22,028 bases of DNA, from NCBI GenBank assembly GCA_947629225.1, contig CANRCY010000007.1:1-22028 (forward strand). The letters run 5' to 3'. This DNA is from an uncultured Clostridia bacterium. Lineage in GTDB: Bacteria > Bacillota > Clostridia > Christensenellales > Borkfalkiaceae. Below, one piece after another: positions 1-12,100 of the stretch. Under the pieces are notes generated by a model. It was not told where the DNA came from, did not search any database, and saw nothing but the letters and a program-made list of their open reading frames with translations. Within the stretch, counting starts at the first letter, position 1, and every line of letters starts with the position of its first letter. Position numbers and translations under genes: made by a program.

Positions 1-36
1 ATCACGAGGTTTTTATTTACTAAAGTCTTTTTACTT

Positions 37-55
37 CCCCCAGTATAACTGGGGG
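37..55 (+). terminator. Probable terminator of an unseen convergent plus-strand gene
   Basis: An 8-bp GC-rich inverted repeat (37-44 with 48-55, 3-base loop) is followed on the plus strand by TTTATTT. On the minus strand it is followed by an A-rich stretch, so it fits a plus-strand transcript arriving from left of the window. No plus-strand gene is visible in positions 1-124. Confidence 0.55.
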
Positions 56-80
56 TTTATTTCCGCTAAAGCTACAACGA

Positions 81-112
81 AAAGAAACCTCGGACAATGC
101 CGAGGTTTCTTT
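81..112 (-). terminator. Probable intrinsic terminator of the giant gene
   Basis: A perfect 13-bp inverted repeat (81-93 with 100-112, 6-base loop) starts 13 bases after the stop codon. Read on the minus strand, the second arm ends in a T-rich stretch (TTTCTTTTCGTTG). The arm also has T-rich sequence on the plus strand, so it may work in both directions. Confidence 0.8.
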
Positions 113-124
113 CTTGCCAAGAGA

Positions 125-3100
125 TCAGTTCTCTTGTTCTTTCTGTCTGTCTTTCTCTTTCTTCTTCGCCGAGGCGACAACGCCGATCGCGGCTCCGAGA
201 AGAGCAAGTTGTACGACGAGCAGAACGACGCATGCGGTGATGTCGAGAGGCGGTTCTTCGACCTCTACGGCGTAAACGCCGACGAGACCGTACCAATTCT
301 TGCCCTCTTCGACCGTCGCCCGCGCGTAGTATGTGCCGCTCGGCTGATCGGAGAGGTCGCCCTCGATCTTCTGCGTGCAGTCGACGTCATAGAAGTACTC
401 GACCGTCGGCTCGCCGTAAAGGGAGACAGGTCCTTCGACGCCGTTCTTCTCTTCGCCGAATTCCACGACCCATGCGTTGGGCGCTTTGAAGATGTCGGCA
501 TGGAGCACGATCTCGCCGACCGTGATGTTGCCCGCATCCGCGCCTTCGAGCTCGAGTTCGACGTACACGCGCTTGTTGTCGCCTGCGTCTGCGTCCTCGA
601 ACCGCGCACGGTAACCCTTGACGCTCACATCGTACCCTTTCATCCAGCCATAGCCGCGGAAGGCGAGTTTTGCGTCCGTCGTGCCGTCGTAGACCTTATC
701 CAACGCTTCGAGGTATCTGCCCCAACCGCCGCTTCCGGGATCTACGGTGTGTTTGAGAATGTCCGCAAAGGTGTAGAGCGTCGTTCCTTCGAGCACATAG
801 TTGGTCGCGTCCGCGCCGAGCAGTTTCACGATCGCGGGGTCGATCGGCACGCTGACGCGCTTGTTGTCTCCCGCATTCGCGTCGTCGAACATGCCTTTGA
901 GCGCAGTCCAATCAACGCTGACTTCGTCGCCGAAGAAGATTTTCTCCAACGTTGCGGCGGTCACATTCAGCGTGGCGTCCGCAGTGCCGTCGAATTCCTT
1001 ATCGTATGCGGCGATGTTCGTGATGAGGATGGGACGAGGCGCGACAGTGAAGGTCGCAAGCGAGCGGCTGCCCGCGAAGAGTTCCCATTCGCCCGCATCG
1101 AGTTCGGACGTGAGGCGGGAAGCGAGCGCTTCGTAGAGGCTTCCGTTGACCGTGAAGGAGATACGCGTCTGCTCGCCCGTGCTCTTCGTGAGGACGAGAA
1201 CGAAGTCTCCCTGCACATTTGCGCGGGTCGCTTCGAACCGCTTCTCCGCTTCGTCTGCATACATCCAACCGTCAATCCTCGCATACACGCCCCAGACCGC
1301 ATACAGGGTGATGATCCCTTCGCTCTCCGCGGGAACGGGGTAGGACGTGCGGTACAGTCCGTCCGCAAGCGGTACGACCGTTTCCGCAAGCGTTCTGTCC
1401 GTCGTCCAGCCGAGGAAGGTCACATAGCCGTCTGCCTTGACATCCACGTCGGGAAGCGCAACGCTCTGCCCTGCCGTATAGGCGGCGTCGGAAGGAAGTT
1501 CTTCCGCATAGCCGAGCGGATCGGCGAAGGTGATGAGATTGTCTTCCCAATCGGGCACGCCGTTGCCGTTGCGGTCGATCCCCCAGACGGCGTAGAAGTC
1601 GATATACCTGCTGTCTGCGTCTGCGGCTCTCACGGTGTAGACGTTCGTGAATCTGCCGCCGCAACGCATGCCTTCGTTCGCCGCATAGTACCTTGTCGCC
1701 GAGGTAGGATAGCCGTCGCGATACAGGAATCCCATCGGGTCGCCGAAGTTCTGCGTCCAACCGATCAAGACGTACTGCTCGCCGCCCGCGATGAGTCTCA
1801 ACGAGCCGTCGAAGGTGTATTTCTCCCCTTCGGACAGACCCGTGACGTTTGCGGGCATCGACTCGGACATGCCTTCCGCACGCGAAGTGAAGCGGAGCGT
1901 GAAGTCGTCGAGCCAATCGGGCGTATTGTTGCGGTTGTTATCGATCCCCCAGACCGCATAGATGGTGATGGTGCGGAAACGGGAATCTTCGAACTTGACG
2001 GTGTAGGGCCACGTGACAAGAGCTGCCGTGAATGCGTCGTCGGGTCTTTCCGTATAGAGTTCCCCTGCGACGGACGGATCGAGCGTCCAACCGAAGATGG
2101 TATACGTTCTGCCGTCGACGGTCGCCGAACGCTTGGAAGGCTCTTCCACACTGTCGCCCGCGGACAAGTCGCGTCTGCTTTCGAGCAGCGCTTCCGTCAC
2201 ATAGAAGGTGCGGAATTCCACCGTGTAGTTCTCGGACCAGTCGGGGTTGTCGTTCCTGTTGCCGTCGATCGCCCAGACCGCATGGAGGGTGATCGTGCCG
2301 TCCGTTGCGTCGCTTGCCTTGACGATGTAGCTTTCGTTCAGCCTGAAGTAGGAGATGGAAGGCTCTGCGTCGAAGAAGTAGCTTTCCGCGGCGGACAACG
2401 TCCAACCGAGCAGGATGTAGCGCACGCCGCGATGATCCACGCGGACCACGCCGCCCACTGCAAGCGGGATCTCGGTGTTTTCGAGCTGCCCCGTGAGCGT
2501 TCTGAAGACTGCCGCGGCGCTTCCGCCCACAAGGCTGTCGCCCGAATCGTTCATGAAGCGGACGGTAAAGCTGTCTTCCTTCCAATCGGGGATGCTGTTC
2601 CTGCTCTCGTCCCTTGCCCAGATGGCATAGAAGGTGATGATGAGCCCGTCGGCGTCTGCCGCAGAGACGGTGTAATTGCCGTCCGCGGGCACATAATCGA
2701 TTTCGGGTTCGGTCCCGAAGAGGTAGAACTCAAGCGTTTCGAACGTCCAACCATAGATCATATAGTGGTAGCCGTTCTCTGCGTCGAGGGTGAGCGAGCC
2801 GGATTCGAGCGGTACGATAGCCCCTGCGGCGACATTTTCGATCTCCGCGGGCATCTTCGAGCCGACGCCGACCGCGAGATTGACGAAGCGCAAGGTGAAC
2901 AGATCGTCCCAATCGGGCACGCCGTTGTTGTTTTCGTCAACGCCCCAAATGGCGTAGAGATGGATCTTGTTCTCCGCATCGGCGCGGGTCAGATCGACGC
3001 GGTAGCCCGTCTCAGCCGTGTAGACCGCTCCGTCGAGCGCGTCGCCGAGGGATGCAAAGGCGGAAGGCGTATCGAACGCATAGTTCTGCGCCGCCGCGGG

Positions 3101-6100
3101 AGCGATCCCCGCCCACCCGATCAGGGTGTAGTGCTTGCCGCCGAGCGTCATGCCGAGCGCGTATGCTTTGAGATTGAGCGTCATGCCCTCGGTGACGGTG
3201 ACGTCGTCGGGCATTTCTTGATCGAGTACCGCGTCATTGGTCGCGTTTTCGAAATGAACGCTGAAGTTGCGGGTGAAGTCGGGAACGCCGTCCTCGTCTT
3301 GGTCGATCGCCCAGACCGCATAGACGCTGATCACATGGTCGACCGCGTAGTACGGATCGACTGCGTCGCTGTTGAAGTAGCCGTTGAGGGCGAGGAGCGC
3401 GTCGAGTTCCTTGCAGAGATGTACGCCCGCGGTGTACGTCCAACCGAGCAAGACGTAGATATCTTTGCCGTTCTTCAGATGGATCGTCCCTTCGGGAACT
3501 TCGAACATCTCGCCGAACTTCTTGTTCTTGTTCTCCGTTTGGGTGACGAACTCGCTCACCGTTACGTCCTTCTCCTTATAGTTGACGGTGTATTCGCCCT
3601 CGCTTGCGGGAAGGAACTTCACGGAGTAGAGCTGGCTGTCCTCCCAATCGGGAGTGCGGTCGCCCTCGTCCTTTTCGTCGCGGTCGAGCCCCCAAACGGC
3701 ATAGAGGGTGATGATCGCGTCGCCGTCGTAGTCGTCCGCCGCCACGATCTCGTAGGATCCGCTCGTCATGAGCAGGATCTTGCCGAAGTCTCTGTTGTCG
3801 GGCTTCTCGTCATAGATGTAGATACCGTTTTCGAGCATCCAACCGAACGCCGAGTAGTTCTTGTTCCCGAGTTTGAGACGGAGCTCTGCCGTAAACGGCG
3901 CGTCGTCGCCGACGCTGCCTTCGAATTCGGCGGGAAGGCTCCCAATCAGTTCGCCCGTGTCCGTGCCCGTGGCAAAGACGACTTTGAACGTCTCGGCGTA
4001 ATCTGCCGTGCCGTTGCGGTTGTTGTCTACCGCCCAGACGGCGTAGAAGGTGATGTACCTGTTCGCCGGGTTGGCGTCGGCTGCCGTGACGGTGTATTCC
4101 GAACCCGCGGCGCGGAAGTTCGACGAACCCGTGGGATCTTTCTCAACAATCTCGCTATTCGTGCCGAGATTCCAGCCGACGAGGGTGTAATGGGTCGTCA
4201 CGTCGTCCACAGTGATATCGAGCGCGTTCGAGGCGAGCAACGTGACCGTCTTGTTCTTCTGCACGCCGCTCAGCGTGTAAGGAAGGGTATCGCCCGTAAG
4301 GTCGCCCTTCGTCTCGTTCAGGAATTGGACGAAGTAGAGATCTTCTTCCCAATCGGCAATGCCGCTGTTGTTGTCGTCGAGCCCCCAGACCGCATAGAGG
4401 GTGATGACGTTCTTCTCGTCCACGAGCTTGGCGTCGCCCGCGCGGACCGTGTAGCTCGTTTTGAGAATGCTCACATCGGAAGGTGCGCTATCGTAGAGGG
4501 TTGCGCCCGCGATCTGATCCGTCGTCCAACCGACGAGGACATACTTCTTATCGCCGACCGAAATGCTCAGCCTTCTCGCGGTATATACGGTGAGGTTGAC
4601 GTTGTCGCCGACCTTCTTGCCCTCTTCGATCTTGCGGAAGAATTCCATCGCAACGTCTCTGCCCGCTTCGTCTTTGGCGGTGATCGCGCTGCCGTTGGCA
4701 AGTTCTACGTCGAAGAGGTCGTTCCAATCTTCCGACTTATCGCCGTTTTGGTCGATGCCCCAGACCGCGTACAGAACGACGGTGTTGGTCGCATCCGCGT
4801 CCTTGACGTTCAGCGTGTAGCGATCGGTGATCAGCGCAAAGTTGGGAGCTTCTTCGAGAAGGTGTCCTTCTCTTGCGCTTGCGAGCGTCCAGCCGAGGAG
4901 CACATAGCTGTTATCGCCGAGTTTGAGGGTGTAGCTTGCCTTTTCGGAAACTTCTACCGTGTTCTTCGTCTCATCGAAGAGATCGCCGACGTCGACGGTG
5001 AAGTTCGCGGGCATGCTCTCAGGGTTCGTTGTGCCGCCCACGTCGCTTGTAAAGCGCACGGTGAACGATTCCTCATAATCGGGCTTTTTGTTCTCGTTGT
5101 CGTCGATCGCCCAAACGGCATAGAGCGTAATGCGGTAATCGTCGTCGGGATCGTCGCCCGCGGTGACCTTATAGGTCACGTCGTAAAGCCCCGTAGGAAC
5201 TTGATCCGTCGCCGTGCAGAGATAGTCGCCCGCCGTAAGCGTCCAGCCGAGGAGCTTATAGGTATGCTCGCCCGAGACGAAGAGATAACCTGCAAATTCG
5301 GTGAGGTCGACCTCCTCGTCCCTGCGGAGATAGGTCTTGGAGACGGGAAGCACCCCGTTCGTGACCGCGCCCTTCACGGTTTCGCCGTAGACGAGATCGA
5401 CGATGTAGGCGTTCTCCTCCCAATCGGGCACGTCGTTGTTGTTCAGGTCTGCGCCCCAAACCGCATAGAGGGTAATGACGAGCTCGTCGGCGTCCCCTTC
5501 CGCCACGATGTAGCGGTCGCGGTAGACGGTGACGTCGGGCATCTTGCCGTCGCGGCTCATGATGCCGCCCTTTTCCGTCGTCCAGCCGACGAGGAGATAT
5601 TTGGTCGTGACGCCGTCGCTGTTCGTTACGGTAAGGGAACGAGGAACGTCGACCGTGCTGTAATAATCGCTGCCGAGTTCGACCGCGTCGCCGCGCAGAT
5701 TGTTTTTGAACTCGGTGCCGAAGATACCGTCCACGCCGTCGAGCACAAACGTGCCTTCCGCGCCGTTTTCGAGCTTCACGGTGTAGCGGGGCTCTGTGAA
5801 GTCGGGCTCGTCGTTGAAGTTGGTATCCGCCGCCCAGACCGCATAGAGGGTGATGACGCCGTCCGTATCTGCGTCGCTCGCTTTGAGAATGTAATCTTCC
5901 CCGAGCTCGATGAAGTTCTCGGTGGGCAGCGCGTCGAAGATGTAGCCTTCAAGCGCCTTCGTGGACCAGCCGATGAGAACGTATCTTGCGCCGTCCTTTA
6001 CCATGACATACCCGTTGGGTACGGGGATCGCCGTTGCGACGTCTTGGTTGGTGAGCGAGAACTGCACCTTTTCGGGCATTTCTTCGGCGTTGACGAAGCG

Positions 6101-9100
6101 CACGGTGTAGCTCTGCGCATAGTCGGGTTCGCCGTCGCCCTTGCCGCCGTCTTCGGTATCTTCTGCCCAGACGGCGTAGAGGGTAACATTATCGTCCACG
6201 ATGTAATTGATCCCGAACGAATAGAAGTCGCCCTTGAAGGTATCGGCGGGGTCGGCAGCGAACAGGTAGGTTTCGGCTCCCGCTTTGGTCGTCCAACCGA
6301 CGAGCACATAGTGCTTGCCGTCTGCCGTGTCGAGCGTGACGGAGTGATTGCCTGCAAGCGTCCGCGTCATTCCCGTAAGAATGTCTGCTTCCGTCTTGGT
6401 GAAACCGTCGCCTTCCGCGTCGCCCGTCCAATGTGCGACCGTGCCCTCGGCAGAGTTGCGGTAAATGAGGGTATAATAGGTGTCATCCCAATCGACCGTG
6501 CCGTTCTTGTTCTCGTCGATGCCCCAGACGGCGTAGAAGGTGATGACGTTTTCATCCTCTACCTTCTTTGCATAGGTCGCGTCGAGCAGATAATCGGTCC
6601 CGCCCGCGGCGAAGTAGTCGGAGGTAAATTCGGGAGCTACTCTGCACAGGGAGTCGGCAAACGTGATGTCGCGCGTCGTCCAACCGATGAGCACATAGTG
6701 CATATCGGACGTATCGAAGGTGTAGCCCTTGAGAAGAGGTACGACCGCTCCGATCTCGAGCCCTCTGATGGTGTAAGGCAGATCGTCGGGAACGAGCTTG
6801 TTGCCGTCGCCTTCGTTCTTGTAATCGAACGTGACGGTGAATTTCTGCTCGTAGTCGGGAACGTTGTCTCCGTTCTTATCGATCGCCCAAACGGCGTGGA
6901 GGGTAACGTTTGCGGTGACGACATACTCGTTGCCTGCCGAGAAGATCTCGATCGTAGGCATGCCGTCGAGATAGCACCGATCTGCCGCCGCCATCGTCCA
7001 ACCGACGAAGATGTAGTTGTCGCCGCCTTGCTTGACGGTCTTGCCCTTCAACTCTTCGGAGAGCGTTACCGTCGTGCCGCCGAGAATGTCGGTGACTGCC
7101 GCGGGCGCTGCGACACCTTCCGCATTCGTCTCGTAGGTGAGGGTGTACTTCGTGTCTTCCCAGTCGGGAGTGCCGTTGCCCGTGCCGTCGTTGTTCATGT
7201 CGATGCCCCAAACGGCATAGAGGGTGATCGTCCTATCGGCGGAAGCGTGGATCGCGTCCACAACATATTCTTCGGTGAAGAATCTTCCGTCTGCGAACGC
7301 CGAAGCGAGATCGGTATCGGACTCGAAGAGATAGGTCGCAGCGGAGCTGTCGAGCGTCCAACCGACGAGCACATAGTGGTTTTCGCCTACTTGCAGGGAA
7401 AGACCTGCGGGCAGGGAGACAATTTGTGCCGTCTTGAGGTTGGTGAGCTCGTCGGGCAAAGTGGTCGTGCCTTCCGCATTGTTCTTAAATACGACTTTGT
7501 ACTCCTGCGTATAGTCGGGAGTGCCGTCGCCCGTGCCGCCGTCCTCGTTATCCTCTGCCCAAACGGCATGGAGAGTGATGACGTACAAGTTTTGAGTAGC
7601 ATCCCACTTGCCGAGCCCGAATTCATCGAGGGTGTATTCGTAGCCAGCCTCGAAGAGACCGTCCTTTGCATAGCTCCATACGGGAGCTTCGCCGCTGCCG
7701 AGGAACACGGTCGCTGTTGCCGACCAACCGACGAGCACATAGTGCTTGCCGTCCTTCGTTGCGCCAAAAGGACCCTTTTGGAGCGCTACGGTGTCGCCTT
7801 CATAGCCTATATCGGGAGGAGGACCAACGGGTGCCCCGCCATCGAGAGTAACGCCCGAAAGATCATATTCGACCCTATATTGGTCATTCTCCCAATCGGG
7901 CTTGCCGTCGCCTGCGCCGTTATTGTTCCTGTCGACGCCCCAAACGGCATGAAGGGTGATGATGTTGTTGCCGTCGACGATCTTCGCGTCCTTTGCCGCG
8001 ACGGTGTAATCGCTCCCGACCTCTATATAGTCATAAGTAGGGGCGACTCTCGTGAGATAACTGCTCCTCTCCACCGTCGTCCAGCCGATGAGCACATAGT
8101 GGGTGCCGTCCGCGTCGAGCGTGAAGCCGTTGGGAAGCGGAATGACCGTATCGAGATCGTACGAATGATCGGCGGGAAGTGCGAAGGGTTCGATCTCGCC
8201 CTCGTCGCTCTCATAGTGAACGAGGAAGGTCCGCAAGAAGTCGGGATCGCCGTCGCCCTTGCCGTCGTCGTTATCGAGCGCCCAGACGGCGTAGAGAATG
8301 ACGTCCGCTTCGTCCCCTTCTGCGATCGTGTACGCGTCGCTGTAGATCGTGAGCTTGCCATAGTCTTCGAACGTTTCCACAAGCACGCTTGCCGTCACGC
8401 CCTTCGTCCAGCCGAGGAAGATGTAATGTTTGTCTCCTGCGGTGTACTCTTTCGCAGTCGCCTCGAGTTCGGGTGCGGGCGCGCTCATGCCGACGAGCAG
8501 GTTGTTGCCTGTCGCGTCTTTCTCGACCTTTGTCCCCTCTACACTTGCCGCGACGCCGTAGGTATCTTTGAAGGTGACGGCGTGTTTGTCTTCGTCCCAG
8601 TCGGGCGTGCCGTTGCTGTTGTTGTCCTCTGCCCAGACCGCATAGAGGGTGACGATCTTGGAAGTATCGGCATACGAGACGGGAATATTGAAGGAATCGC
8701 CTTGCAGGAAGAGACCCATCTTGATGAACGCTTCGTACTCCTCTTCCTCGTCGAAGTGGTAGAGATAGCTTGCGCCGTCTCCGTTGCCGACCGACCAACC
8801 CATGAGCTTAAACCGCTTTTGCGGGGTGTTGCCCGTGGCGGAAGCCGCGTACTCGCTCAGGATGTAGCCATAGCCGCTCGTATATTCAAATGCAATGTGC
8901 TTTGCGCCGTCGTCGCCCTGTTCTGCCAAGCCGAAGCGGGTGAGCGGCCACGAAGGACCGTTGATCCCATAGAGAACGGAACCGCTCTCGCCGATGACGA
9001 CGTTTTCGAAGACTGCCGTGTAGGTCTGCCAGTCGGCTATGTCGTCGCCGTTGGAGTCGATCCCCCAAACCGCGTAGAAGGTGATCCTGTTTTCCGTATC

Positions 9101-12100
9101 GGCGTCCCGCGCAAGGACGGTATACTCGCTCCCCGCGCCGTAGATGATGATACTGCCCGTCTTTTGGATATAATCATCAAGGCTCGCGCAGAGGTATTCG
9201 CTCTCCGTAAGCGTCCAACCCATGAGGACATAGGTCTTTCCGTCGGAAGATTTGAAGGTCCGATCGTTCGGGAGTGTGACTTTCGATTCGATCGCTTGAT
9301 CGGTTACATCGCTGAACCCTTCGGGCGTAATGCTGCCGACTTCGGTCGTTCCGTTCTCATAATGGACGGTGAACTTATCGTCATAGTCGGGCTTGCCGTT
9401 GTTGTTGTTATCGATCACCCAGACCGCGTAGAAGACGATCACGCCGTCGCCGTCCGTATCGTCCGCGGGATTCACCGTGTACGAGGTAGCGGGCGTGCTT
9501 CCGAGCGCGCTATACGCCGTTGAGCTGTCGTAGAGGTAAGGCTTGTCGCTTGCGGGAGCTTGTTGCAGCCAGCCGACCAAGGCATAGCGGTTGCCGTCTT
9601 CCGTCGTGAGGGAGTAGCCCGCCAAAAGAGCGACTTCCTGAGCCCAAGCATTATTGTTAATGTCTTGAGGAAGAGGCTTTTGCCCGTCTTTATCGGTCGC
9701 CGCGCCCGCGTACCCTGCCTCGAAGCGGAGCGTGAAGCTCTGATCGTAATCGGGCGTGCCGTCTTTGTTCATGTCGATGCCCCAGACGGCGTAGAAGGTG
9801 ATGTAGCCTCCAATCGCGTCCTTGGCGGCGACGGTGTAGGTCGCGGTCGGCGCATAGGGCAAATCTGCCGCGGGTTTGGAGCTGTAAAGATAGGTCGAAG
9901 CAGAGCCGTCGAGCGTCCAGCCGATGAGCACATAGTGTTTGCCGTCCGCGTCGAGCGTGTAGCCGCCTCTCAGGGCGACTTCTGCGCCGACTTTCAAGCT
10001 GGCGATCTCTTCGGGAAGCCCCACGCTCGTGCCTTCCGTCTTTTTGTCGAGCTTCACGGTGTAATCCTGCTTGTAGTCTGCAGTGCCGTCGCCTTCGCCG
10101 CCGTTCTCGTTATCCTGAGCCCAAACGGCGTGGAGAATAACGTCATCTTCGGGCATGACGAGTTTTTCGCCCTCGATCGCGACCGTGGGTTCGTCCGCGA
10201 AGAAGTAGCTATCCGCCGTATCCTGCGTCCAACCGACGAAGATGTAGTTGAAGTCGCCTTGCTTGACGTGCTTGCCCTTCAACTCTTCGGAGAGCGTTAC
10301 CGTCGTGCCGCTGAGAAGGTTCGGGACAGCCGCGGGCGCGGAAACTTCGGTCGTACTCGTCTCGTAGGTGAGAGTATACTTCTCGTCTTCCCAATCGGGC
10401 GTGCCGTTGCCCGCGCCGTCGTTGTTCATATCGATGCCCCAAACGGCGTAGAGGGTGATGACGTAATGCCCGTCTGCCGTCTTAACGGCGTGCTCCGCCT
10501 TGACGGTGTAGATACCCTGTTCTTGCGTGAAGTCATCGCCCGTCGGGATTCCTTCCTCCGATTCGAAGAGGTAATTGTCAAGCGCCTTTGCCGACCAGCC
10601 GAGCAAAGTATAGTGCTTGCCGCCCGTCTTGAGCGAATAGTCCATACGGGTGACGATCTCCGCGCCGACCTTCTGGTTTTGAACGTCGTGAGGAAGCGTC
10701 TTCGGGTCGAGCTCTTCCGCGGGATCGCTTGCAAACGTTACGGTGTAGGTTTCGGCGTAGTCGGGGATCTTGTCGCCCTTCTCTTCGTCGGGACCGTTAT
10801 CCTCGCCGTCCTCTGCCCAAACGGCGTAGAGGGTGATGGTGTGTTCGAGACCGCTTTCTTCGGAAGCGAGCCCGAGCACGTCGAGGGTGTAGCCGTAACC
10901 CGCTTCGAGGAGCCGCTCGGACGCGGGCGCATAGGTCGCCGTGCCGCGGGGATCGGTCCATGCGGGAGCGTCGGAGACGAACTTCACCTCTTTCGTCGAC
11001 CAACCGACGAGCACATAGTGTTTGCCGCCCTTCGTCGCGGTGTAGAGGTAGCTGTTCAGTCCTTCGTCCATGCCCGCGAGGGTTACGACCTTGCCTTCCA
11101 AGGTGTATGCTTCATTTTCGGGGAAGGGATTCGCCGCAACGTCGTCGCCCTTTGTATAGACGATCTGATACCTGTTATCTTCCCAGTCGGGCGTGTTGCT
11201 GTTGTTCTCGTCAATGCCCCAAACGGCATAGAGGGTGATGACAAAGCCTTCTTCGTCCGTCCACGTCGCATAGCGCGATTCGACCTTGAAGAGGTCGCCC
11301 GCTTTCAAATGCAGGGTAGAATCGTTTTCGGAGAGGAGATGCTCTCCTTCTTTCGTCGTCCAACCGAGCAAGGTATAGTGCTTGCCGCCTACATCGAGCG
11401 TGTAGCCCGTGCGGGTCTGTACGGACGTTTCCACCCTCTGTCCGCGGAGGGTATAGGGCAGGTCGTTGGGGTTCAAGTTGCCCGACGAGGAGTTTTTATA
11501 CGTGATCGCGTATTCCTGCAAATAGTCGGGAGTGCCGTCGCCCTTTCCGCCGTCCTCGTTATCCTGCGCCCAAACGGCGTAGAGAATGATGTTGTTATCG
11601 CCATCTTTCGGGTCTTTGACAAAGTTACGCTCATCGAGCGTGTAGGACGCACCCGCCGCAAGAGGATTCGTTAAGTCGTGCGGCTCTGCGGCGAAGAGGT
11701 GCCCTTCCTCAGTCTTCGAATCCGTCCAACCGACGAGGAGATACTTGGTCGTGCTTTCGTCTGTGTTCGTAACGGTAAAGGTGAGGGTGTACTTCCCGTC
11801 TTCGAGCCCGGGCATGAAGATGACGGCTCCGACGAGCTGATTGGGAATCGCATCGGGATTTTTAAGCCCCGCCTCGGTCGCTTTTGTGCCGAGCTCGAAG
11901 GTGACGGTATAACGCGTTGCCTCGTCGTAGTCGGGAATGCCGTTGCGGTTTTGGTCGATGCCCCAGACCGCATAGAGGGTAATGATGCCGCTCTTTGCGT
12001 CCGTTGCGAGAACGATGTAGTTTACGCTCGTGCCGGTCTTACTATCATAATAGTAGAAGTTGCCATATATCCTTGTATAATAGGTATAAAGGTCTTCGCC

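Noticed and set aside
72..296. Small Arg-rich minus-strand frame across the stop region
   Set aside because: It overlaps the C-terminal coding sequence and the terminator in another frame; its composition is that of an out-of-frame reading.
173..330. Sortase LPXTG signal near the C-terminus
   Set aside because: No LPXTG-like pentapeptide is found before the membrane helix; the sequence there is V-E-V-E-E-P-P-L-D-I.
5687..5695. RGD tripeptide in the array, a possible integrin-binding motif
   Set aside because: One or two such tripeptides are expected by chance in more than 7000 residues, and it sits in a strand-like stretch not repeated in other units.
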